Part shown: positions 1 to 6,098 of the stretch, in pieces | How positions within the stretch are numbered: the first letter of the stretch is position 1 | Layout of the letters: every line of letters starts with the position of its first letter | Source of the DNA: an uncultured Prevotella sp. | GTDB taxonomy: Bacteria > Bacteroidota > Bacteroidia > Bacteroidales > Bacteroidaceae | Assembly (NCBI GenBank): GCA_900314365.1 | Contig: OMVH01000014.1 | Location: 1-15,776, forward strand | Reading direction: 5' to 3' | DNA length: 15,776 nt | Made by a program: the position numbers and the translations under genes | Notes under the pieces: generated by a model | Seen by the model: only the letters and a program-made list of their open reading frames with translations | The model's database searches: none | Told to the model about the DNA's origin: nothing

Positions 1-4
1 CTAT

Positions 5-65
5 CCCCAGGCTCGCTTCGCTCGGCTGGGGTTACGTGCATCTCTGTCGAGATGCTCCCGACCTC
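5..65. repeat. 61-bp repeat, copy 1
   Basis: Reference copy. The second hairpin is at 38-55 with loop TGTC. The 18-base trailer CGAGGCCGTCGCAGGGTG follows at 66-83. Confidence 0.8.
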
Positions 66-98
66 CGAGGCCGTCGCAGGGTGTTGGGTGGACGCTAT

Positions 99-159
99 CC
101 CCAGGCTCGCTTCGCTCGGCTGGGGTTACGTGCATCTCTGTCGAGATGCTCCCGACCTC
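99..159. repeat. 61-bp repeat, copy 2
   Basis: Identical to copy 1 over the unit as read. The second hairpin is at 132-149. A diverged trailer (CCGAGGCCGACGCAGGGT) starts at 161. Confidence 0.8.
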
Positions 160-197
160 TCCGAGGCCGACGCAGGGTACGTGGATAGGACACGGTC

Positions 198-258
198 CCC
201 CAGGCTCGCTTCGCTCGGCTGGGGTTACGTGCATCTCTGCCGAGATGCTCCCGACCTC
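198..258. repeat. 61-bp repeat, copy 3
   Basis: Differs from copy 1 by a T to C change in the loop of the second hairpin (TGCC, 238-241); the stem at 231-248 is intact. It lacks the trailer seen after the other copies: 259-286 is unrelated sequence. Confidence 0.8.
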
Positions 259-286
259 TTCCGTCCATGACTATTGTAGGACAATG

Positions 287-347
287 CCCCAGGCTCGCTA
301 CGCTCGGCTGGGGTTACGTGTATCTCTACCGAGATGCTCCCGACCTC
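287..347. repeat. 61-bp repeat, copy 4
   Basis: The most diverged copy. Position 300 is A instead of T in the first hairpin core, the second hairpin loop is TACC, and C to T at 321 turns one stem pair into a G-T wobble, so the fold at 320-337 survives. The trailer at 348-365 matches the one after copy 1. Confidence 0.8.
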
Positions 348-380
348 CGAGGCCGTCGCAGGGTGCGGGATAGGTCACTT

Positions 381-410
381 CTCTCAGACTCGCTGCGCCG
401 TGGTAGCCCC
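381..410. repeat. Possible decayed half copy of the 61-bp repeat
   Basis: CAGACTCGCTGCGCCG resembles the start of the repeat (CAGGCTCGCTTCGCTCGG). It is preceded by GGATAGGTCAC, which resembles GGATAGGACAC upstream of copy 3. The second hairpin is absent. It abuts the stop codon of the HU-like gene. The match is weak. Confidence 0.3.
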
Positions 411-413
411 TTG

Positions 414-1010
414 TTATGGCAGGAAATACAGTAGACGCTTTGTACCTCTTTTGATAAGTTGTCCCGTAGCAACGAAGTGGGCGAGCCATTGTGCTGTTGT
501 GTATTTGCTCAGACCAAATCGAGAGCGCAGAAGGCTTGGGGTTATATATTGATTTTCAGTGAGGTAAGCTTCAATCTGCTGCCATAGCTCGTCCTCGCCG
601 TACTGTTTGGAGCGGGTGCTGTGTTTTGATTTCTCAAAACTCACCTTGCGCCTAACCTCATTCAAAAACTTAGCCTCGGGACGAAAGTCAATATTGCGCA
701 CGTAGATGTCGTTGCCCGTCAGCTTGCCGTCGGGCTTGTCTTTCATTGGCGTGTGGCCGGCAGACAGCGACAAGTAGCCGATTTCGGGCAGATAGAAGCG
801 GCGCCCCGATGAAAGCTCCTCTATCGCATAATGGCACAACTCCGACATCACCGCCTTCATGTCGGCAGCCGTCAGCGTGCTCGAAGCAGCAAGCTTGCTG
901 GCGAGTTCGTCGACCGTCATCGCGCGTTCCTGATGCAGGCGAATGAACGGGCGTGATTCTCCCTTACCCTCGGAGTTCTCAATGTGTTGTACTTCATACT
1001 TTATGGTCAT
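414..1010 (-). CDS. HU-related DNA-binding protein with C-terminal extension
   Basis: A 198-residue protein of the HU/IHF-related type common in Bacteroidetes (HU-HIG-like). The first 120 residues or so fit an HU fold: an N-terminal strand, a helical stretch (MTVDELASKLAASSTLTAAD, then a second helix), and the strand pattern RRFYLPEIGYLSLSA with a charged arm region after it. Ordinary HU is about 90 residues. Here about 75 more follow, and the last 60 (GEDELWQQIEAYL to the end, with SLLRSRFGLSKYTTAQWLAH) read like a winged helix-turn-helix. The ATG at 1008-1010 lies about 22 bases downstream of the predicted transcription start. It stands alone, transcribed away from the 22-bp repeat array. 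It probably binds DNA as a nucleoid or regulatory protein; its target is unknown. Confidence 0.8.
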   Translation of the reverse strand: MTIKYEVQHIENSEGKGESRPFIRLHQERAMTVDELASKLAASSTLTAADMKAVMSELCHYAIEELSSGRRFYLPEIGYLSLSAGHTPMKDKPDGKLTGNDIYVRNIDFRPEAKFLNEVRRKVSFEKSKHSTRSKQYGEDELWQQIEAYLTENQYITPSLLRSRFGLSKYTTAQWLAHFVATGQLIKRGTKRLLYFLP

Positions 1011-1038
1011 AGTCTAAACGATGATTGGTAAACACCCG

Positions 1039-1070
1039 CAAAGTTAGACAATAATGTTTGAAAAAGCAAT
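1039..1070 (-). promoter_or_regulatory. Bacteroidetes-type promoter of the HU-like gene
   Basis: On the minus strand TAACTTTG (1046 to 1039) matches the -7 consensus TAnnTTTG, and ATTG (1070 to 1067) lies 20 bases upstream in the place of the -33 box. The predicted start falls near 1033, giving a leader of about 22 bases. The same -7 octamer is found upstream of secDF. Confidence 0.6.
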
Positions 1071-1104
1071 AGGATAGCACAAATAAAATGAAATATATAT
1101 GGTC

Positions 1105-1192
1105 AAACGGACGTTGTCCAATTGGATGACGGCCGTCAGACAATTGGCAGACGGCCGTTTGATATTTGTATGACGGCCGTTTGACCATCTTG
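1105..1192. repeat. Four tandem 22-bp units with palindromic core ACGGCCGT
   Basis: Cores start at 1107 (ACGGACGT, one change), 1129, 1151 and 1173 (all ACGGCCGT), so spacing is exactly 22 bp. The core in the second unit is part of a 12-bp perfect palindrome TGACGGCCGTCA (1127-1138). TCCAATTGGA (1117-1126) is a 10-bp palindrome between the first two cores, and CAATTGG recurs at the same phase in unit two. A 12-bp inverted repeat encloses most of the array: ATGGTCAAACGG at 1099-1110 and CCGTTTGACCAT at 1177-1188. The array lies in the 296-bp gap between the LAB_N gene and the HU-like gene, starting about 35 bp upstream of the HU gene's -33 box. The rest of the gap shows nothing I can name. It could be a multi-site operator or a dispersed intergenic repeat. 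Confidence 0.85.
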
Positions 1193-1306
1193 TTTCTGCT
1201 CCGACATATGTAGTTTAACGCTTTCGCGCAAATTAACCAAACCGCATAAGATATCCGCTGTGCCAATTTTACCTTTAGGAAGTCATTTTTTTGCAGTGTT
1301 GGTTAG

Positions 1307-1951
1307 TCATGCCCTCTGTGCCGTGTCCACTTTCTGTCGTTTGCCGAGCAGTATGTTGCGGGAGTAGGCGATGAAGCCTACCGACTGTCCTAAAATCAGA
1401 ACTGGGTCGAGGCGCATGATGCCATAGCTGACGATGATGCCGCTCCCCACGAGGCTTATTACCCAAAAGCCTACCGGCAGCAGCGAACAATGGCGGCGGT
1501 AGCTGTAATACCACTGGTAGATGAACCTTACGGTGAAGACGATTTGACCGGCTGAGCCGAAGACAATCATCCACAAGGGCAGATTGCTGTTGCGGAAGAG
1601 GCTGTCGAAGAAGGCCCTGCCGCCTGCAATGCCGCAGCCGATGGCCACGCAGGGGAGCACTGCTATGGGTATTCTTATCCAGCGCGGTACTTTCTGCCAA
1701 AGTCCTTTGATGTCGAGGTTCCACACATAGATGTAGTACGAGATGAGTTGGCCCAGCATGACGCAGAAGTCGCTTCGCAGCCAGCCGTAGAGAAAGAGCA
1801 GAATACTTCCTGCCAACGAGCACACCCAATAGGCATTGGGTGAGACGATGCGGCGGGCCCGTTCCGACAATATCCACTGTACGAGAATCCTGGCCGAGAA
1901 GAAGCCTTGTGCCAGGAAGCCGATGGCGTAAACCCACAGTGCATCGGTCAT
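1307..1951 (-). CDS. LAB_N-domain membrane protein (lipid A disaccharide synthase N-terminal-like), duplicated
   Basis: A 214-residue, largely hydrophobic protein with the signature of the lipid-A-disaccharide synthase N-terminal domain family (LAB_N): residues 12-82 contain R..VQW..SE, W..SL.GS and GQ......Y. The catalytic LpxB part is absent, so it is not a disaccharide synthase. The same pattern returns at about 131-202 (R..YQW..S, FW..SLVGS, LGQ), so the protein is an internal duplication with about three helices per half. I chose the ATG at 1949-1951 because it overlaps the GT2 stop (ATGA) and starts the first helix; an upstream in-frame ATG would lie deep inside the GT2 gene. It is the last gene of the operon. 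A role in flipping or handling a lipid-linked sugar is inference from context and fold. Confidence 0.8.
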   Translation of the reverse strand: MTDALWVYAIGFLAQGFFSARILVQWILSERARRIVSPNAYWVCSLAGSILLFLYGWLRSDFCVMLGQLISYYIYVWNLDIKGLWQKVPRWIRIPIAVLPCVAIGCGIAGGRAFFDSLFRNSNLPLWMIVFGSAGQIVFTVRFIYQWYYSYRRHCSLLPVGFWVISLVGSGIIVSYGIMRLDPVLILGQSVGFIAYSRNILLGKRQKVDTAQRA

Positions 1952-2682
1952 AGCGAGGAGGAGTCGATGTGGTAGCTGACGTGGCGCGAGCGCAGCCAAC
2001 GGAAGGCCATGCAGTCGAAGAAGGGCTTCACGAGCCGGTTGCTAAGATGGTATTTCGATACGCCGGCCGTGCGTGGAAAGTGACGCACAGGCACCTCCTT
2101 AAAAGGTGCACCCTCAAGCATGAAGAGTGCGGGCAGAAAGCGGTGCATGCCGTCGAAGACTGGCAGGCGGCGCAGCATGTCGGTCCACATCACCTTCAGC
2201 GGGCAGCCCGTGTCGGTGGCCGTGTCGCCGGTCATCTTGCGGCGGAAAGCGTTGGCTATTTTCGATTGCTGCCGTTTGCCCCAGCTGTCCTTGCGGTGAG
2301 CGCGTATGCCGGTGACCAAAGGAAACTTCTGCGCGTGGGGCAGCAGCAGTTCGAAGTCGTCGGGATGCGTCTGCAAGTCGGCATCGATGTAGCCCGTCAG
2401 CCGGCTCTCAATGACACTTGCGGCAGCGGCAATGGCCGTGGAGAGACCGTGGTTCCTGGCCGAGCTGATGTAGAAGAACTGAGGCTGCCGTCTGCAAATG
2501 TCCTTGATGAGCTGGAGTGACGCATCACAGGAGCCGTCGTTCACCAATAGTACGCATGCCTTGACACTCGCCTTGGCAGTGTAGGCCGCAAGCACTTGTT
2601 CCACTCGCGGCAGGTTGTCTTCCTCATTGTAGACCGGTACGACAATGGTCAGGTCGTAGTCTTTTGTCTTGTTCTCTGTCAT
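1948..2682 (-). CDS. Family 2 glycosyltransferase, DPM1/GtrB/RgtE-like
   Basis: A 244-residue GT-A fold enzyme of the polyprenyl-phosphate sugar transferase type. Visible motifs are VVPVYNEE (14-21), VNDGS (47-51), the metal- and nucleotide-binding DADLQ (100-104), TGIRAHRKDSWGKR (124-137), DTGCPLKVM (157-165) and R..GVSKYHLSNR near 204-216, the order seen in DPM1, ArnC and GtrB. It ends without the C-terminal membrane helices of ArnC/GtrB, so it would be a soluble or peripheral enzyme like DPM1. Its expected reaction is transfer of a sugar from UDP-sugar to undecaprenyl phosphate at the inner face of the inner membrane. It overlaps by 4 bases (ATGA) both the ArnT-like gene before it and the LAB_N gene after it. 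The sugar cannot be read from sequence; the epimerase in the same operon suggests galacturonate. Confidence 0.85.
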   Translation of the reverse strand: MTENKTKDYDLTIVVPVYNEEDNLPRVEQVLAAYTAKASVKACVLLVNDGSCDASLQLIKDICRRQPQFFYISSARNHGLSTAIAAAASVIESRLTGYIDADLQTHPDDFELLLPHAQKFPLVTGIRAHRKDSWGKRQQSKIANAFRRKMTGDTATDTGCPLKVMWTDMLRRLPVFDGMHRFLPALFMLEGAPFKEVPVRHFPRTAGVSKYHLSNRLVKPFFDCMAFRWLRSRHVSYHIDSSSL

Positions 2683-4295
2683 GGTTTGTCGTTGTTGCGG
2701 GCCTCGACGAGTGTCACGTTGCCTTGCAGGTCGGCGGTGTAGTGCCGGTCGGAGCTCGGATGTTTATTGTCGTCGAAGGTGCCGATAGGTTTCAGTGTGA
2801 GCATAGTACGCGCCTGGGGAGCCATGTAGTTAGTGGCCGGACGTCGTGAGATGAGCACGAAAGGTTCTTTCTGCATCAGGGCCCGTGCTGACTTGAGGTC
2901 GATGGGCAGAATCTTTCGGCCTGCAGCATAGACGAGTTCTATGCGGACAGTCTCGTCGGCAGGATGGTAGAGGGGCATGTCTCTGACTTCAGCGCTGTTC
3001 ACGCTCAGGGCTATGCAGTGGGCCTGGGGATTGCCGAAGAGCTTGCCCACGGGCGCAAGAAGGAAGCATTCCGTAAGGACAAAGGTCAGAGCCGTGCAGT
3101 TGACGAGCCGACAGGCACTGTGCTCTAAGGCGGCTCTCACAGCGAGAGCTGTCACGCAGAGGAAAATCAGAGCCAGCAGCACGCTGCACCATGTGCCGAG
3201 GGGACGGCGTATAAGGAGCATGGAGGCAACGGTGACGGGCAGCAGCTCTGTGAGCAGACTCTGGATGTTGAGCAGCGTCCTCGACACACGATCGCGCACT
3301 TCGTCGAGATGGCGTATGAGACAGGCGGCGCAGAGGCTGCACGGAGGCATCAGAGGCAGAAGGTAGCGCATCTTCTTCTCCGGCATCAGCGACAGCAGTA
3401 TCAGTGCTGCTATGAGCCAGGTGACAGCAAAGAGATAGGTGCGGGGCTCGTGGAGATGACGCTTCCAGTAGCTCACGGCGAGGGCTGTCAGCACGAGTAC
3501 AGCCCATACACCAGTTTCAAGGAAGAAACGCCAGTAGTACCACCACGGGCGGACATTGTGGTTGGACCAGGCTCCCGACTCCTTGTGGATTACGGCTGCT
3601 ACCTCGGCCGGATGTTCGTTGAAGAGCCAGGCGTACCACCATCCTCCGACAAGGGTCATGATGACCAGCATCACAACCAGCGAAGGCCACTTGCCGCGCA
3701 TGGACAGTCCGCTGAGGCCTATGCAGGCCAGGGCTACTGGGAGGAGCATGACGTAGAAGGAAACAGGGCCCTTGCTGAGGAAGGAGAGTCCGAGCATGAG
3801 TCCCGCGGCGGGCATCCACCGCCACTGCCGTCGGGCCGATTGCCGCAGTCCACGCTCAAGGAAGAAGATGGCACCAAGCATGAAGGAGTGACAATAGATG
3901 TCCCATGTAGCTGTCCGTCCCATGAGGACGGTCTGGTACATCGTCAGCAGGACAATAGAAGCGAGATAGGCGAAGCGTGCTCCACCTAAGTCGCTGATGA
4001 TAAGGAAGAAGAATAGCAATCCTATACAGGCCACCACGCTGGCAGCAGCACGCTGAGCGGAGAGGCTGCCGGGCAGAGCCAGTTCCACGACTCCGGCTAC
4101 CCATGTGGGAAGAGGTGGCTTTTCCAGTCGCGGCTCACCGTTCATGGTGGGTAGCATCCAGTGGCCGTCGTGGGCCATCTCGCGCGCCGTGACGAGGTTG
4201 CGCTCTTCCATTATGTCGCTGGGAAGGGCACTGGGGAAGACGAAGAACGACGTCACGACGAGTAGCGCAAGAAGCAGATAGTTCTTAATGTTCAT
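2679..4295 (-). CDS. ArnT/PMT-like glycosyltransferase (GT83 family)
   Basis: A 538-residue integral membrane enzyme with many helices in the first 400 or so residues and a periplasmic-looking C-terminal part (about 420-538). After the first helix comes the loop typical of ArnT-type enzymes: D27, E30-R32, VTAREM (35-40), GHWMLPTMNGEPRLEKPPLPTW (written here only to show the order W, P, NGE, EKPPL, W; residues 44-65). Family members move a sugar from undecaprenyl phosphate to lipid A or another acceptor on the periplasmic side. I chose the ATG at 4293-4295, which starts just before the first helix and overlaps the epimerase stop by 11 bases; the longer frame would add 43 non-hydrophobic residues inside the epimerase gene. 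The GT2 gene follows with an ATGA overlap. Donor sugar and acceptor are unknown; 4-amino-arabinose is unlikely since no arnA/arnB-type gene is present here. Confidence 0.85.
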   Translation of the reverse strand: MNIKNYLLLALLVVTSFFVFPSALPSDIMEERNLVTAREMAHDGHWMLPTMNGEPRLEKPPLPTWVAGVVELALPGSLSAQRAAASVVACIGLLFFFLIISDLGGARFAYLASIVLLTMYQTVLMGRTATWDIYCHSFMLGAIFFLERGLRQSARRQWRWMPAAGLMLGLSFLSKGPVSFYVMLLPVALACIGLSGLSMRGKWPSLVVMLVIMTLVGGWWYAWLFNEHPAEVAAVIHKESGAWSNHNVRPWWYYWRFFLETGVWAVLVLTALAVSYWKRHLHEPRTYLFAVTWLIAALILLSLMPEKKMRYLLPLMPPCSLCAACLIRHLDEVRDRVSRTLLNIQSLLTELLPVTVASMLLIRRPLGTWCSVLLALIFLCVTALAVRAALEHSACRLVNCTALTFVLTECFLLAPVGKLFGNPQAHCIALSVNSAEVRDMPLYHPADETVRIELVYAAGRKILPIDLKSARALMQKEPFVLISRRPATNYMAPQARTMLTLKPIGTFDDNKHPSSDRHYTADLQGNVTLVEARNNDKP

Positions 4296-5313
4296 GTTCC
4301 AATGGATTTTTGTCAGACCGATACCACTCAACGAACCGTTTGAGTCCCTCTGCAAGGGGCGTGCGCGGGGCAAAGCCGGTGTCGCTGAGCAGCAGTGAGG
4401 TGTCGGCGTAGGTCTCATAGACATCGCCCGGCTGCATGGGCAGCATCACATAGTGGCCCTTACAGTCTAAGGCTGTCTCAAGTTCATGGACGAAGTCGAG
4501 GAGCTTCACGGGGTTGGCACTGCCTATGTTGTAGACTCTGAAGTCGGGCTGCCCCTCTTGACCATGAGGCTCGCGGTCGAGCACGGCAAGAGTACCTTCT
4601 ACGATGTCGTCAATGAAGGTGAAGTCGCGCAGCATGTTGCCGTAGTTGAAGAGGCGCAGAGGCTGTCCGTGGATGAGGGCGTGGGCAAAGAGCGAGGGAG
4701 CCATGTCGGGACGCCCCCAGGGGCCGTAGACAGTGAAGTATCTCAGCCCCGTGGCCTTGATGCCGTAGAGGCTGCTGTAGGAGTAGGCCATGAGCTCATC
4801 GCTTTTCTTGCTGGCAGCATAGAGGCTCCGGGGAGCATCGGTAGCCTCGCTTTCGCGGAAGGGAGCCTTGGCGCTCATCCCGTAGACGGAGCTTGACGAG
4901 GCAAACACTAACCTCCGGACTTCGTGTCGGCGGCAACCCTCCAGCACTTGAAGAAAGCCGTCGATGTTGCTTTCGATGTAGGCCTGTGGGTTGGTGACCG
5001 AATATCTCACCCCGGCCTGAGCCGCTAAATGTACCACAGCTTCGAAATGTCCGTGGGCAAACAAGTGGCTCATGGCTTCGCTGTCCTCTACGGACATACG
5101 TTGGAAGCGACAGTTGGGCCAGAGGCTGCTTGTGGTAGAGACACCGCCGTCGTGAAGGTGGAGACCGCAGGCAGCGAGGCGAGCGACCTTCAGGCGCGGG
5201 TCGTAGTAGCTGTTGAGCGAGTCGATGCCTGTAACCTCGTCGCCCCGTCGGGCCAGCCGTGCCATGATGTGGCTGCCGATGAATCCGGCAGCGCCAGTGA
5301 CAAGTATCTTCAT
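4285..5313 (-). CDS. NAD-dependent epimerase, UDP-glucuronate 4-epimerase-like
   Basis: A 342-residue extended short-chain dehydrogenase/reductase. The NAD-binding glycines are in TGAAGFIG (6-13), with D31 ending the second strand, HLAAQAGVRYS (95-105), SSSSVYG (139-145) and the catalytic YAASK (Y165, K169). The stretch YGPWGRPDMA (196-205) and NSYYDPRLK (34-42) are characteristic of UDP-glucuronate 4-epimerases (CapI type), so the likely reaction is UDP-GlcA to UDP-GalA in the cytoplasm; UDP-glucose 4-epimerase activity is the main alternative. The ATG at 5311-5313 gives MKILVTG with the Rossmann strand at the very start, and overlaps the kinase stop as ATGA. The frame is open further upstream, but only across the kinase gene. 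Its product would feed the GT2 encoded two genes downstream. Confidence 0.85.
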   Translation of the reverse strand: MKILVTGAAGFIGSHIMARLARRGDEVTGIDSLNSYYDPRLKVARLAACGLHLHDGGVSTTSSLWPNCRFQRMSVEDSEAMSHLFAHGHFEAVVHLAAQAGVRYSVTNPQAYIESNIDGFLQVLEGCRRHEVRRLVFASSSSVYGMSAKAPFRESEATDAPRSLYAASKKSDELMAYSYSSLYGIKATGLRYFTVYGPWGRPDMAPSLFAHALIHGQPLRLFNYGNMLRDFTFIDDIVEGTLAVLDREPHGQEGQPDFRVYNIGSANPVKLLDFVHELETALDCKGHYVMLPMQPGDVYETYADTSLLLSDTGFAPRTPLAEGLKRFVEWYRSDKNPLEHEH

Positions 5314-6077
5314 TTTTTCGGGTTGGTTCCAATTCTGAGAAATCTTTTCATGCGGGCCTTCATGGCGTTGCGGTGCTTGTGCCGCAGCTTGCCAATGAGC
5401 AGCATGAGAAAGCAATGGTCGATGTCGTTGCCGCTCTCCTCGGCGTAGCGCGGCAGAAATCGGACAAGGTCCTCGGCCGAGGCTCCAAGCTGCTCCATGG
5501 CGTGCATCTCGTCGTTGAGGCGACGCTTGCGAACGAAGCGCAAGCGATTGATGTCGACCAGTGAGAAATGCCAACGGCCGCCGTCGTTGTAGGCAAGGAT
5601 GTTAGAGGCATTGTAGTCGTGGTCGATAATGCCTTCCTTGAAGAGCTTCAGCGTGAAATCCATGAAATCGGAGGCCAGTTTGTCGCGCTTGTCGCGGTCG
5701 GTGGTGCGCCTGTAGACCTCGTCGAGTGTGGGCAGCGGAAGGTAGACGGAGATGAACCATCCTGTGTGGAAGAAGCCATGCTTGCGTTGCTCGATGTAGC
5801 CCACGGGGGCTGCAGTGCCGATGCCCCGGTAGTACAGCTGCAAGGCGTTCTCGTAGGAGCGCTGGGCCTTGGTCTTACGCAGGAAAGTGTAAACGACACA
5901 GTTGGCCAGCGTGGGTCGTTTGTACTTCTTCACGACGAGGCGCTGGCCGTCGCACGATGTCAGCTCCACGATGTTGCGGTTCTCACGGAACACCTCCTCA
6001 ACGGCATACTCATGCCGGGGCACCGAGTGGACAAAGTCCGTGAGCCACCCGTATTTTGGATTAACGACAATCTTCAT
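5310..6077 (-). CDS. Lipopolysaccharide kinase-like protein (WaaP/InaA/Kdo kinase type)
   Basis: A 255-residue protein with an atypical kinase fold. Seen are the nucleotide-binding lysine region LVVKKYK (47-53), a catalytic loop HDYNASN (H153, D154, N159) and the metal-binding aspartate in VDINR (D175). These match the lipopolysaccharide kinase family, whose members phosphorylate heptose or Kdo of the LPS core at the inner side of the inner membrane. There are no membrane helices or signal peptide. It follows the second permease by 21 bases and overlaps the epimerase start by 4. The acceptor sugar is not known. A related small-molecule kinase role cannot be excluded. Confidence 0.8.
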   Translation of the reverse strand: MKIVVNPKYGWLTDFVHSVPRHEYAVEEVFRENRNIVELTSCDGQRLVVKKYKRPTLANCVVYTFLRKTKAQRSYENALQLYYRGIGTAAPVGYIEQRKHGFFHTGWFISVYLPLPTLDEVYRRTTDRDKRDKLASDFMDFTLKLFKEGIIDHDYNASNILAYNDGGRWHFSLVDINRLRFVRKRRLNDEMHAMEQLGASAEDLVRFLPRYAEESGNDIDHCFLMLLIGKLRHKHRNAMKARMKRFLRIGTNPKK

Positions 6078-6098
6078 TTGTCAAGTGTTGTTGGAAAG

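Larger units (their letters stand above)
5..365. repeat. Cluster of four 61-bp double-hairpin repeats
   Basis: Four copies of a 61-bp unit, all exactly the same length, start at 5, 99, 198 and 287, so the period is 94, 99 and 89 bp. Each unit has two palindromic parts. The first 27 bases are bounded by CCCCAG and CTGGGG around a CTCGCTTCGCTCGG-like core. After TTACGT comes GCATCTCTGTCGAGATGC, a perfect 7-bp stem with a 4-base loop, then TCCCGACCTC. Copies 1 and 4 are followed by the same 18 bases (CGAGGCCGTCGCAGGGTG), copy 2 by a diverged form, and copy 3 by unrelated sequence. No gene is seen in 1-413. Translations through the repeat give only periodic peptides. It resembles an intergenic REP/BIME-type dispersed repeat; function is unknown. 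Confidence 0.85.

Noticed and set aside
5..365. CRISPR array
   Set aside because: Units are 61 bp with two hairpins, spacers are 28-38 bp and partly shared in sequence, and no cas gene is near. Spacer similarity argues against acquired spacers.
1..373. Short open frames through the 61-bp repeats on both strands
   Set aside because: Peptides are periodic copies of the repeat (for example PAERSEPG) and start wherever a repeat ATG occurs; they reflect the DNA repeat, not genes.
994..1266. Minus-strand open frame in the gap before the HU-like gene
   Set aside because: It reads through the 22-bp repeat array and the predicted promoter, and has no recognisable domain.
2679..4424. Longer start for the ArnT-like protein
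   Set aside because: The extra 43 residues lie inside the epimerase coding region and are not a signal peptide; the ATG at 4293-4295 is next to the first helix.
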